Below, one piece after another: positions 33,163 to 41,426 of a DNA stretch of 44,190 bases. Origin of the DNA: Pseudomonas fluorescens (lineage in GTDB: Bacteria > Pseudomonadota > Gammaproteobacteria > Pseudomonadales > Pseudomonadaceae). The notes beneath the pieces were generated by a model that was not told the origin of the DNA, ran no database searches, and saw nothing but the letters and a program-made list of their open reading frames with translations. Location of the stretch: assembly GCF_001648775.1 (NCBI RefSeq), contig NZ_LVEJ01000035.1, positions 1 through 44,190 of the forward strand. Reading direction: 5' to 3'. The position numbers and the translations under genes were made by a program. Numbering within the stretch: position 1 is the first letter of the stretch; each line of letters begins with the position of its first letter.

Positions 33163-33798
33163 ATGACTCATCTGACAGACAACTGCACAGGCGACGCAAA
33201 AAAGAACAAAATCTGCAGCACATACACTATAAATGTCATCTCGAGAATTGCGTTAATGCCTGGCAAAACAATTCAAGGATGCTGCAGGGAGCTTGAGGGC
33301 GAGCACACTATTTTTCACTACCAGAGCAAAACAGTCGCAAAAGACGAAGGATTTTTTTCAGTAGGAAAAAGCTGCGCACAAAGCTTTCTAAAAATAATAA
33401 AACAAGAGCTTCCTGCGCTCATCGACCCGATTCAACACCTCTCAATACCCACAACCAGAACAATTTCCAGCAATACCACTACATCCACCTCATGCCAGAC
33501 AAGCACTCCGACACCCGCGATAAACCAAGAGCTTTACACCGCCATTAACTTATTTGCCATTTTACAAAACACAATTCCGAAATACGCTCTGCAGCGAATA
33601 TTACTAACCATACATAACACACCACATCAAGCTGTCGACGAAAAAGTCGTATGGGACTTCATCAAAGTACTCTCATCCTTTAAGAAACCACTTAACGAAC
33701 TTATTACAGATGCAAAACAGAAATACCCCAACATGAAAACCTACAGCTTTCCAATAATCAACTCCATTGCCAGTAAAAACTGGATTAACCTCCCTTAA
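33163..33798 (+). CDS. Unrecognised AT-rich protein, probably acquired
   Basis: A 211-aa protein with AAGGAT 7 nt before the ATG. Composition is markedly AT-rich with codons such as AAA, ATA and ACA that the core genome avoids. The N-terminal half has four to five cysteines (GDAKKNKICSTY, IQGCCREL, VGKSCAQSF) and FHYQSKTVAKDEGFFSVGK; a Ser/Thr linker (about 95-122) joins a C-terminal helical half. No family is recognised. It follows the PAAR operon by 67 bp on the same strand and ends just before the dusA-derived repeat, so it may be a further cargo gene of the same block. Confidence 0.6.
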   Translation: MTHLTDNCTGDAKKNKICSTYTINVISRIALMPGKTIQGCCRELEGEHTIFHYQSKTVAKDEGFFSVGKSCAQSFLKIIKQELPALIDPIQHLSIPTTRTISSNTTTSTSCQTSTPTPAINQELYTAINLFAILQNTIPKYALQRILLTIHNTPHQAVDEKVVWDFIKVLSSFKKPLNELITDAKQKYPNMKTYSFPIINSIASKNWINLP

Positions 33799-33912
33799 CT
33801 ACACAGTTATAAAAAAATGGGGCAGACCACCATACTCAGACATTCAGTGTCAGCCCCATCAGCGAATGTAACTACACAATTGCAACACTTGAGATTTTGC
33901 CCAACCCCATTT

Positions 33913-34017
33913 CTGATAAACTCCCTCGCCTTCGCCCCTCTGATCCAGATTCCCCCAATGCCTCTACAACCCGCCCCACTCTCCCGCCGCTTCTCCGTCG
34001 CACCGATGATGGATTGG
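33913..34017. repeat. Left junction (attL-like) direct repeat derived from the dusA 5' end
   Basis: Positions 33929-34001 are identical over 73 bp to 37605-37677, and the match continues with two mismatches to 34017/37693. Upstream a further 10 bp (33913-33922) match. The repeat covers the start and first 20 codons of dusA. Direct repeats of dusA flanking foreign genes are the mark of site-specific integration into dusA, a known island target. Confidence 0.85.
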
Positions 34018-34023
34018 GCGTAG
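33958..34023 (+). pseudogene. dusA stump (21 codons)
   Basis: ATG at 33958 encodes MPLQPAPLSRRFSVAPMMDW, identical to the first 20 residues of the intact DusA at 37634, then Ala and TAG. The rest of 33799-34212 holds no gene. A weaker near-match to 37497-37520 (GGGGCAGACCACC...TTCAG) lies at 33819-33850. Confidence 0.85.
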
Positions 34024-34212
34024 CCATCCACCAAGGTGCCAATCTGCTTGGCTATCCCTCTGTAACCTCTTCGCTTTGTAGCAATTTCTAAGCAAGCTGC
34101 AATCACTGCCTGACGCGGGCACTGTCGGTACTATGGCTTGTACTTTTTCTCGATAGGAGCCGACGCCATGCGTGGTGATTAATTGCGCAATTTCCACCCT
34201 ATTTTGAAGAGA

Positions 34213-35091
34213 TCAGTGCTCGGTTTTTTTAAGTTCAAGCTGATATTTATGATTCATGGTGGCTGCCTGTAAAATTTCGGCATGAGGATACGAGCGTTTT
34301 ACTAAACCAGCTAAATCGACACGATCAGCCTCTGGCATTCGGCAACCAAGTATAACGGCAGTCAACTCCTTACTCCCAAACTTAACATCTTCGTGCGGCG
34401 CCAATCTATCACGCCCATCGCCCGAATAAATACGCCACTCCCTTTCATGAGCCCAAGCATCAGACTTAGTATAAATCAGGTCATCTACTCTTCTTTGCTG
34501 GTCGAATCTTATCAACCCAGCTAAAAAGTCTGAGAGTTCATCTTCACTGAACAGACTCGGAATTTCCTCTCGATATTTTACAGGCTTCGCTGTGGAGTAC
34601 GGACTATCGGCGCCATGCTCTTGCTCGAACTTGAGTACAGCGCCTTTGTTGCTGTCTGCGTAGTAGGCCCACATAAGTTGATTATTCGGCGAATCAGTCA
34701 AGCATAATATTTTAGAAGTAGAGAGACAGCGTCGGGCAAAGTTATTTACTTCAGTGATTCCCTCATCCAAAACTTTAAAGGATTCAGCGATACCTTCGGC
34801 CAACCCCCTAATAAAAAAATTTTTCGTCATGCCTGGGCAGACTTCGCGAAACGCTTGAATTACGGCGTTCATGCCGTTGCCCTCCGCACCTACATACTCT
34901 CCCGTATAAACCTTCCAAGTTTTTTCTAGCGCGTCCTGCATCACCTTATTTCTATTGAAATCCACCCTTAAATCAAATTGGATATCATAAGGATCATTTA
35001 GAGTCGCGGGGGTCGTCCAGCGAAGAGTTTGATTCTCGAGAACGATTTTTGCCGTACTTAAACTCATATATTTATAGAAAGCGTCAGGCAC
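34213..35091 (-). CDS. DUF2971-like protein
   Basis: A 292-aa cytoplasmic protein. GTG at 35091 (encoding the residues PDAFYKYMSLSTAKIVLEN) is chosen because AGGAGA lies 8 nt before it; an in-frame start nine codons up has no such signal. It shows the DUF2971 pattern from memory: FYKYMSLSTAKIVLENQTLRWTTPATLNDPYD near the start, ILCLTDSPNNQLMWAYYADSNKGAVLKFE in the middle, and AWAHEREWRI late. The family has no established enzyme activity that I know of and is often found in mobile or defence loci. It is inside the dusA-bounded island. Confidence 0.82.
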   Translation of the reverse strand: MPDAFYKYMSLSTAKIVLENQTLRWTTPATLNDPYDIQFDLRVDFNRNKVMQDALEKTWKVYTGEYVGAEGNGMNAVIQAFREVCPGMTKNFFIRGLAEGIAESFKVLDEGITEVNNFARRCLSTSKILCLTDSPNNQLMWAYYADSNKGAVLKFEQEHGADSPYSTAKPVKYREEIPSLFSEDELSDFLAGLIRFDQQRRVDDLIYTKSDAWAHEREWRIYSGDGRDRLAPHEDVKFGSKELTAVILGCRMPEADRVDLAGLVKRSYPHAEILQAATMNHKYQLELKKTEH

Positions 35092-35265
35092 AGTCGATTC
35101 TCCTGAAATCACACACACAAAAACAGCTCACCACTATCAAGTCGTCTAGCGCTTACTGACATCCATGCAGTTCTAACTTTCGGCCACACCTCGTAATCCA
35201 AGACATGGGCAGGGTTAGTGCAACATAGGCAAAACTTCAAGGCGCTATGTTAGCGTATCGGACGC

Positions 35266-35580
35266 CTATGCCGGCGCCACGCTGGATGGACCGCCCAATT
35301 TGGCCGCCGTGTTAACGAAGGCTGCCACCTCGCGGGGCTCCAGGGCCTGTAACTTGGCATCGGCCAGGATGTTGAGCCAGACGGCTAGACGGGTGGCACA
35401 GGAAGGGATTTTCTGCGCTACGGCATTCGCATGCTCGAACAGCACACGTTCCAGATCCTCCGGAGGTAGCGGTTGCTGTTCCGGGCGCAAGGCGGCGGCG
35501 ATATCGGAGGTAAGTACAGCCACGTCGAGGGGTAGTTCGGCGAGGCGCTGCTGGTAGGTCGGGGTTTGCGGCAGGGACAT
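35266..35580 (-). CDS. Hypothetical protein, mobile-element associated
   Basis: A 104-aa helical protein, GC-rich compared with its neighbours, with AGGAAG 8 nt before the ATG. There is no signal peptide or TM segment. The pattern YQQRLAELPLDVAVLTSDIAAALRPEQQPLPPEDLERVLFEHANAVA is not assigned to a family. It lies between the DUF2971-like gene and the GCCCTA array in the island, the place where excision or integration accessory genes often sit. Confidence 0.65.
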   Translation of the reverse strand: MSLPQTPTYQQRLAELPLDVAVLTSDIAAALRPEQQPLPPEDLERVLFEHANAVAQKIPSCATRLAVWLNILADAKLQALEPREVAAFVNTAAKLGGPSSVAPA

Positions 35581-35677
35581 ATAAGCACTTCCTAGGGTTG
35601 AGGCCGAATAGCGTAGATCAGGACAGACAACAGTGAATACTTTCTATTCTCCCACTGCTAGGGCCAGGACGAATGAT

Positions 35678-35803
35678 AGGGATTCGAACCCCTTCTGTCG
35701 TCGCCACACGCCGCTCAAGGCCAACATAAGCACACTTTTCCGCACGATCCTTTGGCGTCCTGCGGTCTATTGCGGCCCTAGATTTGCCCTAAATATGCCC
35801 TAA
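35678..35803. other. Integration-site relic: tRNA T-arm-like sequence and 11-bp-periodic GCCCTA array
   Basis: On the minus strand 35678-35693 reads AGGGGTTCGAATCCCT, like a tRNA T-arm, but no complete tRNA or CCA end is visible. At 35775, 35786 and 35797 the word GCCCTA recurs at exact 11-bp spacing, about one helical turn, as in integrase arm-type sites. The 356 bp from 35581 to 35936 contain no supported gene; the pattern suggests the remains of an integrase attachment region. Confidence 0.5.
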
Positions 35804-35936
35804 GCGTCATTGGGAACATTTTACTCAAGCCGCCTAGATCTTTCGACCGCCGCGACATAGTTCGCTTGCGGCCAAATGTCATAAGAGACCCATTTATCGG
35901 GAGGCGAACGCAAGAATCAGAACAGATACGTGGCAG

Positions 35937-37079
35937 TCATGGTTTGTGTCTCTCCGAGCGTTCGAGGAGAGCGCTCAGTTCGGGGTGCTTAGAAACTCCA
36001 GACTTGTAGGCCAGGTAAGAGGGAAGCTCAAGATGGATGCAGGTTCGAAGGGCGCGCACGAGTAGTAAAATCTGCCCGTCGCCAATCTTCGCAACGTCTT
36101 CTGCCGTTAAGACATCATTGGGCGCACACAGAACAGTCCAGTTTAGTTGTGAGTTTATGTTGAGGTTGATTGCAATGCCGTCTTGGGTTGGAAGCAAAAC
36201 GATAGCCACCGCGTTAGGGAAACCCACTAGCCTATTAAAGGCTGGGTCTCCTTGCTTCGTGAACAATGTGCTACCACGCACCTCAGGCTCGTCATCCCCA
36301 TCGCGAAACCAAAGTCCCTTGTGCAGCTCTTTGCCATAGTCTGATTCAAGGACTTTAGGCCCGAAAAGACAATAGGCCACGCCTATAGCAAGCTTACACA
36401 TAAAGCGCTGATCAAACTTTCGATCAACCGTAACTCGAGTTTTTTGTTCAAGTTCGCCTTCAGTATTGGCCAGGAAAAAATCCGAGCGCATCCGATCCAA
36501 GTCATCAGGCTGCGCGAACCCGATGCTGCTCGGATCAGCGCCTTCGACCTTAGTGCACATGATCTTCTTGACCCTACGGCCATTAAACGCTTGTTCAAAC
36601 GACAGCCAAGTTTTGAGCGGATCCTGATGCGACTTTTCTGAAAATAAAAAATACGCTCTTGTCTCTGTACTCTTCATCGTCCGCGGGTTTCCACCGACGT
36701 ACGCAGCCAATCTATCATCGTGTGGGCGAAGCCAAAATACCTGCTCACCCAATGGTCCTAACCACATTTCACATACATGGCCCTCTGGAAGTTCGGGAGG
36801 GCAGAGGTCGGCGATGCCCATACACAGTAGTGATACTCCAACCGGATCATCCTTGTCATAAAAAGCTGACGAGGAATCGCGAAGCCAGTTAGAAACTAGC
36901 CAGTTTTTTTCGAAAGAAGCATCAACAAATAACCCGAGGTTGCTATTGCAGCTTTTGCAGACCTCTCTTGTCTTGAGAAAGTCGGGAACATGCGCCCCAC
37001 CCAAAAACTGCGGAACAACGTGCTCTAGCGTGAACTCTTGATCATCCTTATCTTTGCGGCAGTAAATGCAATGTCCCAT
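35937..37079 (-). CDS. HNH endonuclease-like protein
   Basis: A 380-aa protein. ATG at 37079 (MGHCIYCRKDKDD) is preferred; GGGAGG lies 4-5 nt before it and a GTG four codons upstream is the alternative. The N-terminus has a zinc-type HNH layout: CIYCRK (Cys4, Cys7), TLEHVVPQFLGG with the His of the HNH core, then VCKSCNSNLG with a second Cys pair, as in the HNH_5 type. The remaining 300 or so residues have no recognised domain. HNH plus a long unknown region on an island is a common design for phage-defence effectors, which is the most likely guess. It is inside the dusA-bounded island, on the same strand as the DUF2971-like gene. Confidence 0.82.
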   Translation of the reverse strand: MGHCIYCRKDKDDQEFTLEHVVPQFLGGAHVPDFLKTREVCKSCNSNLGLFVDASFEKNWLVSNWLRDSSSAFYDKDDPVGVSLLCMGIADLCPPELPEGHVCEMWLGPLGEQVFWLRPHDDRLAAYVGGNPRTMKSTETRAYFLFSEKSHQDPLKTWLSFEQAFNGRRVKKIMCTKVEGADPSSIGFAQPDDLDRMRSDFFLANTEGELEQKTRVTVDRKFDQRFMCKLAIGVAYCLFGPKVLESDYGKELHKGLWFRDGDDEPEVRGSTLFTKQGDPAFNRLVGFPNAVAIVLLPTQDGIAINLNINSQLNWTVLCAPNDVLTAEDVAKIGDGQILLLVRALRTCIHLELPSYLAYKSGVSKHPELSALLERSERHKP

Positions 37080-37295
37080 AGTCCCTCCCACAGTTCATAC
37101 GAATACGTCGAGGGTAGCACAGTGACAGCATACTTCTGAGACGTGGTCAGATTGAACATCCGAGTCGAAGACAACTCCACAAAATCTTAATAACTGACCA
37201 CAATTAGCGCCTGCTCGACCGGTATGGACACAAAGAGGGCGAGACTGTAGTTTGCCGATCCCGACTGGAAAGCCTCGATTTGCAAAGGAAAGATC

Positions 37296-37568
37296 ATGGA
37301 CAAGTGGTGCCTATTTGCCGCAGCAGAGAGGACGTGTACCAGCTTCGCCTCGAAGATTGCACTGACCTTCAACACTCAAGAGGATGCGAATGGTGTAATC
37401 AATAATTTTGGGCACGAGGTCACCCAAAATGCGATGGATTTAGCCGTTCTCGACTGGTGCCATCTATATGGCCAGCGCAAAGACGCAGTAAATAGGGGCC
37501 AGACCACAATATTCAGTCGATTCGTCTCGCCTCATCCGCAAGCCAGAGCACGCAGTAACGACGCGTAA
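37296..37568 (+). CDS. Small hypothetical protein, probably truncated at its 3' end
   Basis: A 90-aa frame with GGAAAG 5 nt before the ATG. Residues 25-65 (NTQEDANGVINNFGHEVTQNAMDLAVLDWCHLYGQRKDAVN) look like the start of a longer helical protein. After them the frame runs into the sequence GGGGCCAGACCAC, a motif seen again near 33819 and not plausibly coding, so the original C-terminus seems lost. It sits just inside the right edge of the dusA island. Confidence 0.45.
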   Translation: MDKWCLFAAAERTCTSFASKIALTFNTQEDANGVINNFGHEVTQNAMDLAVLDWCHLYGQRKDAVNRGQTTIFSRFVSPHPQARARSNDA

Positions 37569-37588
37569 ACCTCCGTCCTATCCCAATC

Positions 37589-37693
37589 CTGATAAACTGC
37601 CCAACCTTCGCCCCTCTGATCCAGATTCCCCCAATGCCTCTACAACCCGCCCCACTCTCCCGCCGCTTCTCCGTCGCCCCAATGATGGATTGG
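37589..37693. repeat. Right junction (attR-like) direct repeat, now the dusA promoter-proximal and start region
   Basis: Partner of the repeat at 33913-34017, displaced by 3676 bp. Because the intact reading frame continues from this copy, the working dusA now uses the island-side 5' end. Confidence 0.85.
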
Positions 37694-38620
37694 ACCGACC
37701 GCCATTGCCGTTTCTTCCTACGCCTCCTGTCGAAGAACGCCCTGCTCTACACCGAAATGGTCACCACAGGCGCGCTGCTCAACGGCGATCACGAACGCTT
37801 CCTACGTCACAACGAAGCCGAGCACCCTCTCGCCTTGCAACTCGGCGGTAGTGTCCCGTTGGATCTGGCCGCCTGCGCACGCATGGCCCAGGAGCATGGC
37901 TACGACGAAGTGAACTTGAACGTCGGCTGCCCAAGCGATCGTGTGCAAAACAACATGATCGGCGCATGCCTGATGGGTCATCCGCAACTGGTGGCGGATT
38001 GTGTGAAGGCGATGCAAGACGCTGTGTCGATTCCAGTAACGGTAAAGCACCGCATCGGCATCAACGGTCGGGACAGTTACGCGGAGCTGTGTGATTTCGT
38101 CGGCACCGTGCGCGATGCCGGGTGCACCAGTTTTACCGTGCATGCGCGGATTGCGATTCTGGAGGGGTTGTCGCCGAAGGAGAATCGTGACATTCCGCCG
38201 TTGCGCTATGACGTGGCGGCGCAGTTGAAGGCGGATTTTCCGGCGTTGGAGATTGTGCTGAATGGCGGGATCAAGACGATGGAGGCTTGCCATGAGCATT
38301 TGCAGACGTTCGACGGTGTGATGTTGGGGCGTGAGGCCTATCACAATCCGTATTTGCTGGCGGAGGTGGATCAGCAGTTGTTTGGCAGTTCGGCGCCGGT
38401 GATCAGTCGGGCTGAGGCGTTGGCGCAGTTGCGTCCTTATATAGCCGAGCATTTGCTGGCCGGTGGGGCGATGCATCACATCACGCGGCATGTGCTGGGC
38501 CTGGGCACGGGGTTCCCGGGGGCGCGGAAATTCCGTCAGTTGTTGTCGGTGGATATTCACAAGGCCAAGGATCCGCTGGCGTTGCTGGATCAGGCAGCTG
38601 AGTTGCTTGAAGGTCGTTGA
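37634..38620 (+). CDS. dusA: tRNA-dihydrouridine(20/20a) synthase DusA
   Basis: FMN enzyme that reduces uridine 20/20a in the tRNA D-loop; 328 aa, normal length. Motifs: FSVAPMMDWTDRHCRFFLRLL at the N-terminus (FMN phosphate side), LQLGGS, and the catalytic Cys99 in NLNVGCPSDRVQ, then VKHRIGI and TVHAR and LNGGI in the TIM barrel. The first 20 codons lie in a direct repeat (attR) left by an island. The protein sequence across the junction is fully intact, so function should be kept. Expression now depends on upstream sequence supplied by the island. Confidence 0.97.
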   Translation: MPLQPAPLSRRFSVAPMMDWTDRHCRFFLRLLSKNALLYTEMVTTGALLNGDHERFLRHNEAEHPLALQLGGSVPLDLAACARMAQEHGYDEVNLNVGCPSDRVQNNMIGACLMGHPQLVADCVKAMQDAVSIPVTVKHRIGINGRDSYAELCDFVGTVRDAGCTSFTVHARIAILEGLSPKENRDIPPLRYDVAAQLKADFPALEIVLNGGIKTMEACHEHLQTFDGVMLGREAYHNPYLLAEVDQQLFGSSAPVISRAEALAQLRPYIAEHLLAGGAMHHITRHVLGLGTGFPGARKFRQLLSVDIHKAKDPLALLDQAAELLEGR

Positions 38621-38647
38621 TTGAAGTTTTGAGTGTGCGGGCGACGC

Positions 38648-39067
38648 ATGAGCGTTGCCCGGTGTTTTGTTGTACTGACAGGATGTCTTTTGTTTATGCC
38701 CGCGTTTACTTTTTCTGCTTTCAAGCGTTTCACCCTCCTCGCTTTGTTCAGCTTCACTTCCGACGTTTATGCGCACTGCGATGGCTTTTGCATGGGCCGG
38801 ACCGATACGCCGTGGGAGGTGACGCAGTTTTCCGGCTTCACTTTGGTGTCTTTAATCCTTGCACCTATTTCGTCTAGCCAGGAAACGACCGACAGCCATA
38901 AACGCGTTTACTCCGCCGAGGAGCAAGAAGACGCGCGACTCTATCTGGCCAGCGACGGCATGCTGCAGGCCGCGTATTTCACCTCGGCCTTGCAGCGCTA
39001 TCGCCAGGAGTCGTCAGATTCGGCGCTAAACGATCTCGCCGTTGCGGCGTTGATCAGCGCTCAGTGA
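38648..39067 (+). CDS. DUF2388-like small exported protein
   Basis: A 139-aa protein from the ATG at 38648 (MSVARCFVV). An ATG at 38696 (MPAFTFSAFKRFTLLALFSF) would also give a good signal peptide, ending near DVYA/HCDG. The C-terminal half (EEQEDARLYLASDGMLQAAYFTSALQRYRQE) follows the pseudomonad DUF2388 pattern from memory (ARDDAxxFVASDGxIRGAxLExALR). The family has no known function. Its stop codon is directly adjacent to the uppP stop on the other strand, with no base between. Confidence 0.72.
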   Translation: MSVARCFVVLTGCLLFMPAFTFSAFKRFTLLALFSFTSDVYAHCDGFCMGRTDTPWEVTQFSGFTLVSLILAPISSSQETTDSHKRVYSAEEQEDARLYLASDGMLQAAYFTSALQRYRQESSDSALNDLAVAALISAQ

Positions 39068-39901
39068 TCAGGCTGCCGCTGCGGCGGTCCAGTTGACCCA
39101 GCCAAACAGCCACGTCGCCAGAATCAATAAACCAAACGCGATCCGGTACCAGGCGAATGCGGCGTAGCTGTGGTTGGCAATAAACTTCAGCAAGCCGCGC
39201 ACGGCGATCATCGCGAAGATGAACGCGGTGACGAAGCCGAGGGCGAAGACTGGCAGGTCGCTGGGTTGGAACAGGTCGCGGTATTTGTAGCCGGAGTACA
39301 CGGCGGCGCCGACCATGGTCGGCATGGCGAGGAAGAACGAGAATTCGGTGGCGGCTTTGCGCGACAGGCCGAAGAGCAGGCCGCCGATGATGGTCGAGCC
39401 GGAGCGCGAGGTGCCGGGAATCATCGCCAGGCATTGTACGAAACCGACTTTCAGTGCGTGAGACCAGCGCATGTCGTCGACGTGTTCGACACTGATCACA
39501 TGGCTGCGCTGTTCGGCCCACAGCATAATGATGCCGCCGACGACCAGTGCCACGGCGACGGTGATCGGGTTGAACAGGTATTCGTGGATGGCGTCGGCGA
39601 ACAACACGCCCAAGACCACGGCGGGCAGAAAGGCGATCAGCAAGTTGAGGGTGAAACGTTGAGCATTGCGTTGAGTGGGCAGGCCTTTGATGATGTCGAA
39701 GATCTTCGGTCGAAACTCCCAGACGACGGCAAGGATGGCACCCAATTGAATAATGATGTTGAAGGCCATTGCGCGTTCACCGCCGAATTCCAGCAAGTCG
39801 GCTACGATGATCTGGTGGCCGGTACTCGAGATCGGCAAGAACTCGGTCAGGCCTTCTACCGCACCTAATATCAACACCTGGAAAAGGGTCCAGAAATCCA
39901 T
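39068..39901 (-). CDS. uppP: Undecaprenyl-diphosphatase UppP (BacA)
   Basis: Inner-membrane phosphatase of 277 aa that recycles undecaprenyl diphosphate for peptidoglycan and other glycan synthesis and gives bacitracin tolerance. Both catalytic boxes are complete: GAVEGLTEFLPISSTGH (about 14-30) and PGTSRSGSTIIGGLL. About eight hydrophobic segments are present. ATG at 39901 (MDFWTLFQ) has GGAGG 5 nt upstream; the frame is open 34 codons further but those residues are not part of the family. Confidence 0.97.
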   Translation of the reverse strand: MDFWTLFQVLILGAVEGLTEFLPISSTGHQIIVADLLEFGGERAMAFNIIIQLGAILAVVWEFRPKIFDIIKGLPTQRNAQRFTLNLLIAFLPAVVLGVLFADAIHEYLFNPITVAVALVVGGIIMLWAEQRSHVISVEHVDDMRWSHALKVGFVQCLAMIPGTSRSGSTIIGGLLFGLSRKAATEFSFFLAMPTMVGAAVYSGYKYRDLFQPSDLPVFALGFVTAFIFAMIAVRGLLKFIANHSYAAFAWYRIAFGLLILATWLFGWVNWTAAAAA

Positions 39902-40125
39902 TAATCCTCCGTCAGAGCGCTCTTGGCGAGCGACCGGGTAATAACACTCAGGGGTTGAGTATCTGCAGTGAGACCATTGACATACATAAACGCAAAAGTT
40001 CATCAGCCATAAAGATTACGTCTTATTAAAAGACACACTCAAGCCATGTTAGTAATCGTCGGCCGACGAACTACGCAGAAAATATTTAGGCCTTTCTGCA
40101 GAAAAAAGTTGCTCGGACAAGAGAG

Positions 40126-40141
40126 TGTGATCAATATCACA
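40126..40141. promoter_or_regulatory. Perfect CRP/Vfr-type palindrome in the 478-bp gap before the winged-helix regulator
   Basis: TGTGA-TCAATA-TCACA at 40126-40141 matches the TGTGA-N6-TCACA consensus in all ten half-site bases. The inner part GTGAT-CAAT-ATCAC is also one base per half-site from an Anr/FNR box. It lies 254 bp before the start at 40380. The rest of 39902-40379 is AT-rich without a supported gene. Confidence 0.55.
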
Positions 40142-40379
40142 TTATTCCGAGATGGCCAGACAGTGGCAAATGGACACAAACAAAGCTATCGCATTCACCT
40201 CAAAATAGTGGCACCATTGCATATCGCCACCATCTAAGCAGTAGTTCACCCCTCCGAGAAAATCAACTAAAAGCTTGAAAAGCTTAATTATTGTTAGAAA
40301 ACTCGCGAGACACGTCTAAAATCCGCGCAAATGTTACCAATTGTCAGTCACAGATGAGAACCGGTGCTTTAACATCCCG

Positions 40380-41147
40380 ATGTCAGCACTTAATTCGAGT
40401 CAATGCATGATGCTCTCAGGGAACTTAGCGACTAGAAGCCCGCGCCCGACAAACGACGAACCTGGTGTTCTTACTCTGGGTCGTACCCGTGGCGTGGCTG
40501 AACATTTCAAAGCGCTAGTCGCCCAGCATGTACGCACTGATATGGCGCTCGAAGCCGATGCGTACACTAGTTCATATCAGTTGAATGAACAGTCTGGTTC
40601 GTATCGAGCCATCTTCCTGGTTATCGACAGCCCACAGGCTCTTGAAGACAATCTGGCGTTGGTCGAGAACCTGCGCAGCGACAACTTGAAACCGATCATT
40701 TGCGCAGTCATCACCGGTCGCGGCGCCTTCAACAAGATCAAGTACTATCTTGCCGGTGCAGATGTTTGTATCAAGCTCAATACCCTTTCCGAGGATGGCG
40801 CCGAGTTGCTGGGCGAGTTCTTCAACAGTGAAGAATGGCAACGCGATATCGATCTGACGCTTGATCCGACCCGCATTTGCCTGATGGGCACCAGCAAGAA
40901 GCTCGACATCTCGTTTGCCGAAATGAAGATCCTCGAAGCCTTCGCGCAAACCAGCAATCACATCCTGAGCCATGATGAAATCGCCAATATCATGGGCCTC
41001 AACAGCAATTTCTACGACCCTCGGGCACTGGAAAAATCAATCAGTCGCTTGCGTGGAAAAATCAAGGACATGTATGGTACAAACGCGATTCAGAGCATTC
41101 GCGGCTATGGCTATCGCCTGCTGCGGGGTCTGATATCGACTGCCTGA
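40380..41147 (+). CDS. OmpR-type winged-helix regulator with degenerate receiver domain
   Basis: A 255-aa predicted DNA-binding protein. The C-terminal winged HTH (DISFAEMKILEAFAQTSNHILSHDEIANIM to ALEKSISRLRGKIKDM and IQSIRGYGYRLL) is the Trans_reg_C type. The N-terminal half keeps traces of a receiver fold: AIFLVIDSP where the phospho-Asp strand should end, ICAVITGRG for the Thr strand, and GADVCIKLNTL with the Lys. The first acidic pair is absent, so normal phosphorylation is unlikely. The start is uncertain (40380, 40404 or 40407; no strong ribosome-binding site). With the similar gene at 41427 it may control the sugar transferase at 42452. Confidence 0.82.
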   Translation: MSALNSSQCMMLSGNLATRSPRPTNDEPGVLTLGRTRGVAEHFKALVAQHVRTDMALEADAYTSSYQLNEQSGSYRAIFLVIDSPQALEDNLALVENLRSDNLKPIICAVITGRGAFNKIKYYLAGADVCIKLNTLSEDGAELLGEFFNSEEWQRDIDLTLDPTRICLMGTSKKLDISFAEMKILEAFAQTSNHILSHDEIANIMGLNSNFYDPRALEKSISRLRGKIKDMYGTNAIQSIRGYGYRLLRGLISTA

Positions 41148-41192
41148 GTCTCGGGCAGCCATCCCTTTTGCATACGTACGAAGGATCGTCTG

Positions 41193-41288
41193 ATGCAACC
41201 ATATCGTTCCAATTCTGCTTCACGCCTGTTTGAAATCAAGCAATTGAATGAGCGCGACAACACGACCCATAACAATAAAACTCCATAA
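41193..41288 (+). CDS. Possible 31-residue peptide
   Basis: ATG at 41193 with AAGGA 8 nt upstream opens a frame MQPYRSNSASRLFEIKQLNE... ending at TAA 41286-41288, between the two winged-helix regulator genes. It is hydrophilic with no signal peptide. It may be a leader peptide, a small regulator or chance. Confidence 0.3.
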   Translation: MQPYRSNSASRLFEIKQLNERDNTTHNNKTP

Positions 41289-41426
41289 CATAGCAGCAGA
41301 TCGAGTGGAATTTATCGAGGGCCAATCTTGGGCCCAGACCCTGCCTATCGATTACTTCCGAGGAAGTCATTGCTCGCCTGCCGATTTTTCTTTTAGCCAA
41401 TTTTGGTGTGTATTTAGGAGAGAGAC

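Noticed and set aside
35678..35693. Complete tRNA gene
   Set aside because: Only a T-arm-like stretch is seen; no acceptor stem, anticodon arm or CCA end can be drawn around it.
40046..40237. A 63-codon frame in the gap before the winged-helix regulator
   Set aside because: No ribosome-binding site or family pattern, AT-rich noncoding composition, and it contains the CRP-type palindrome.
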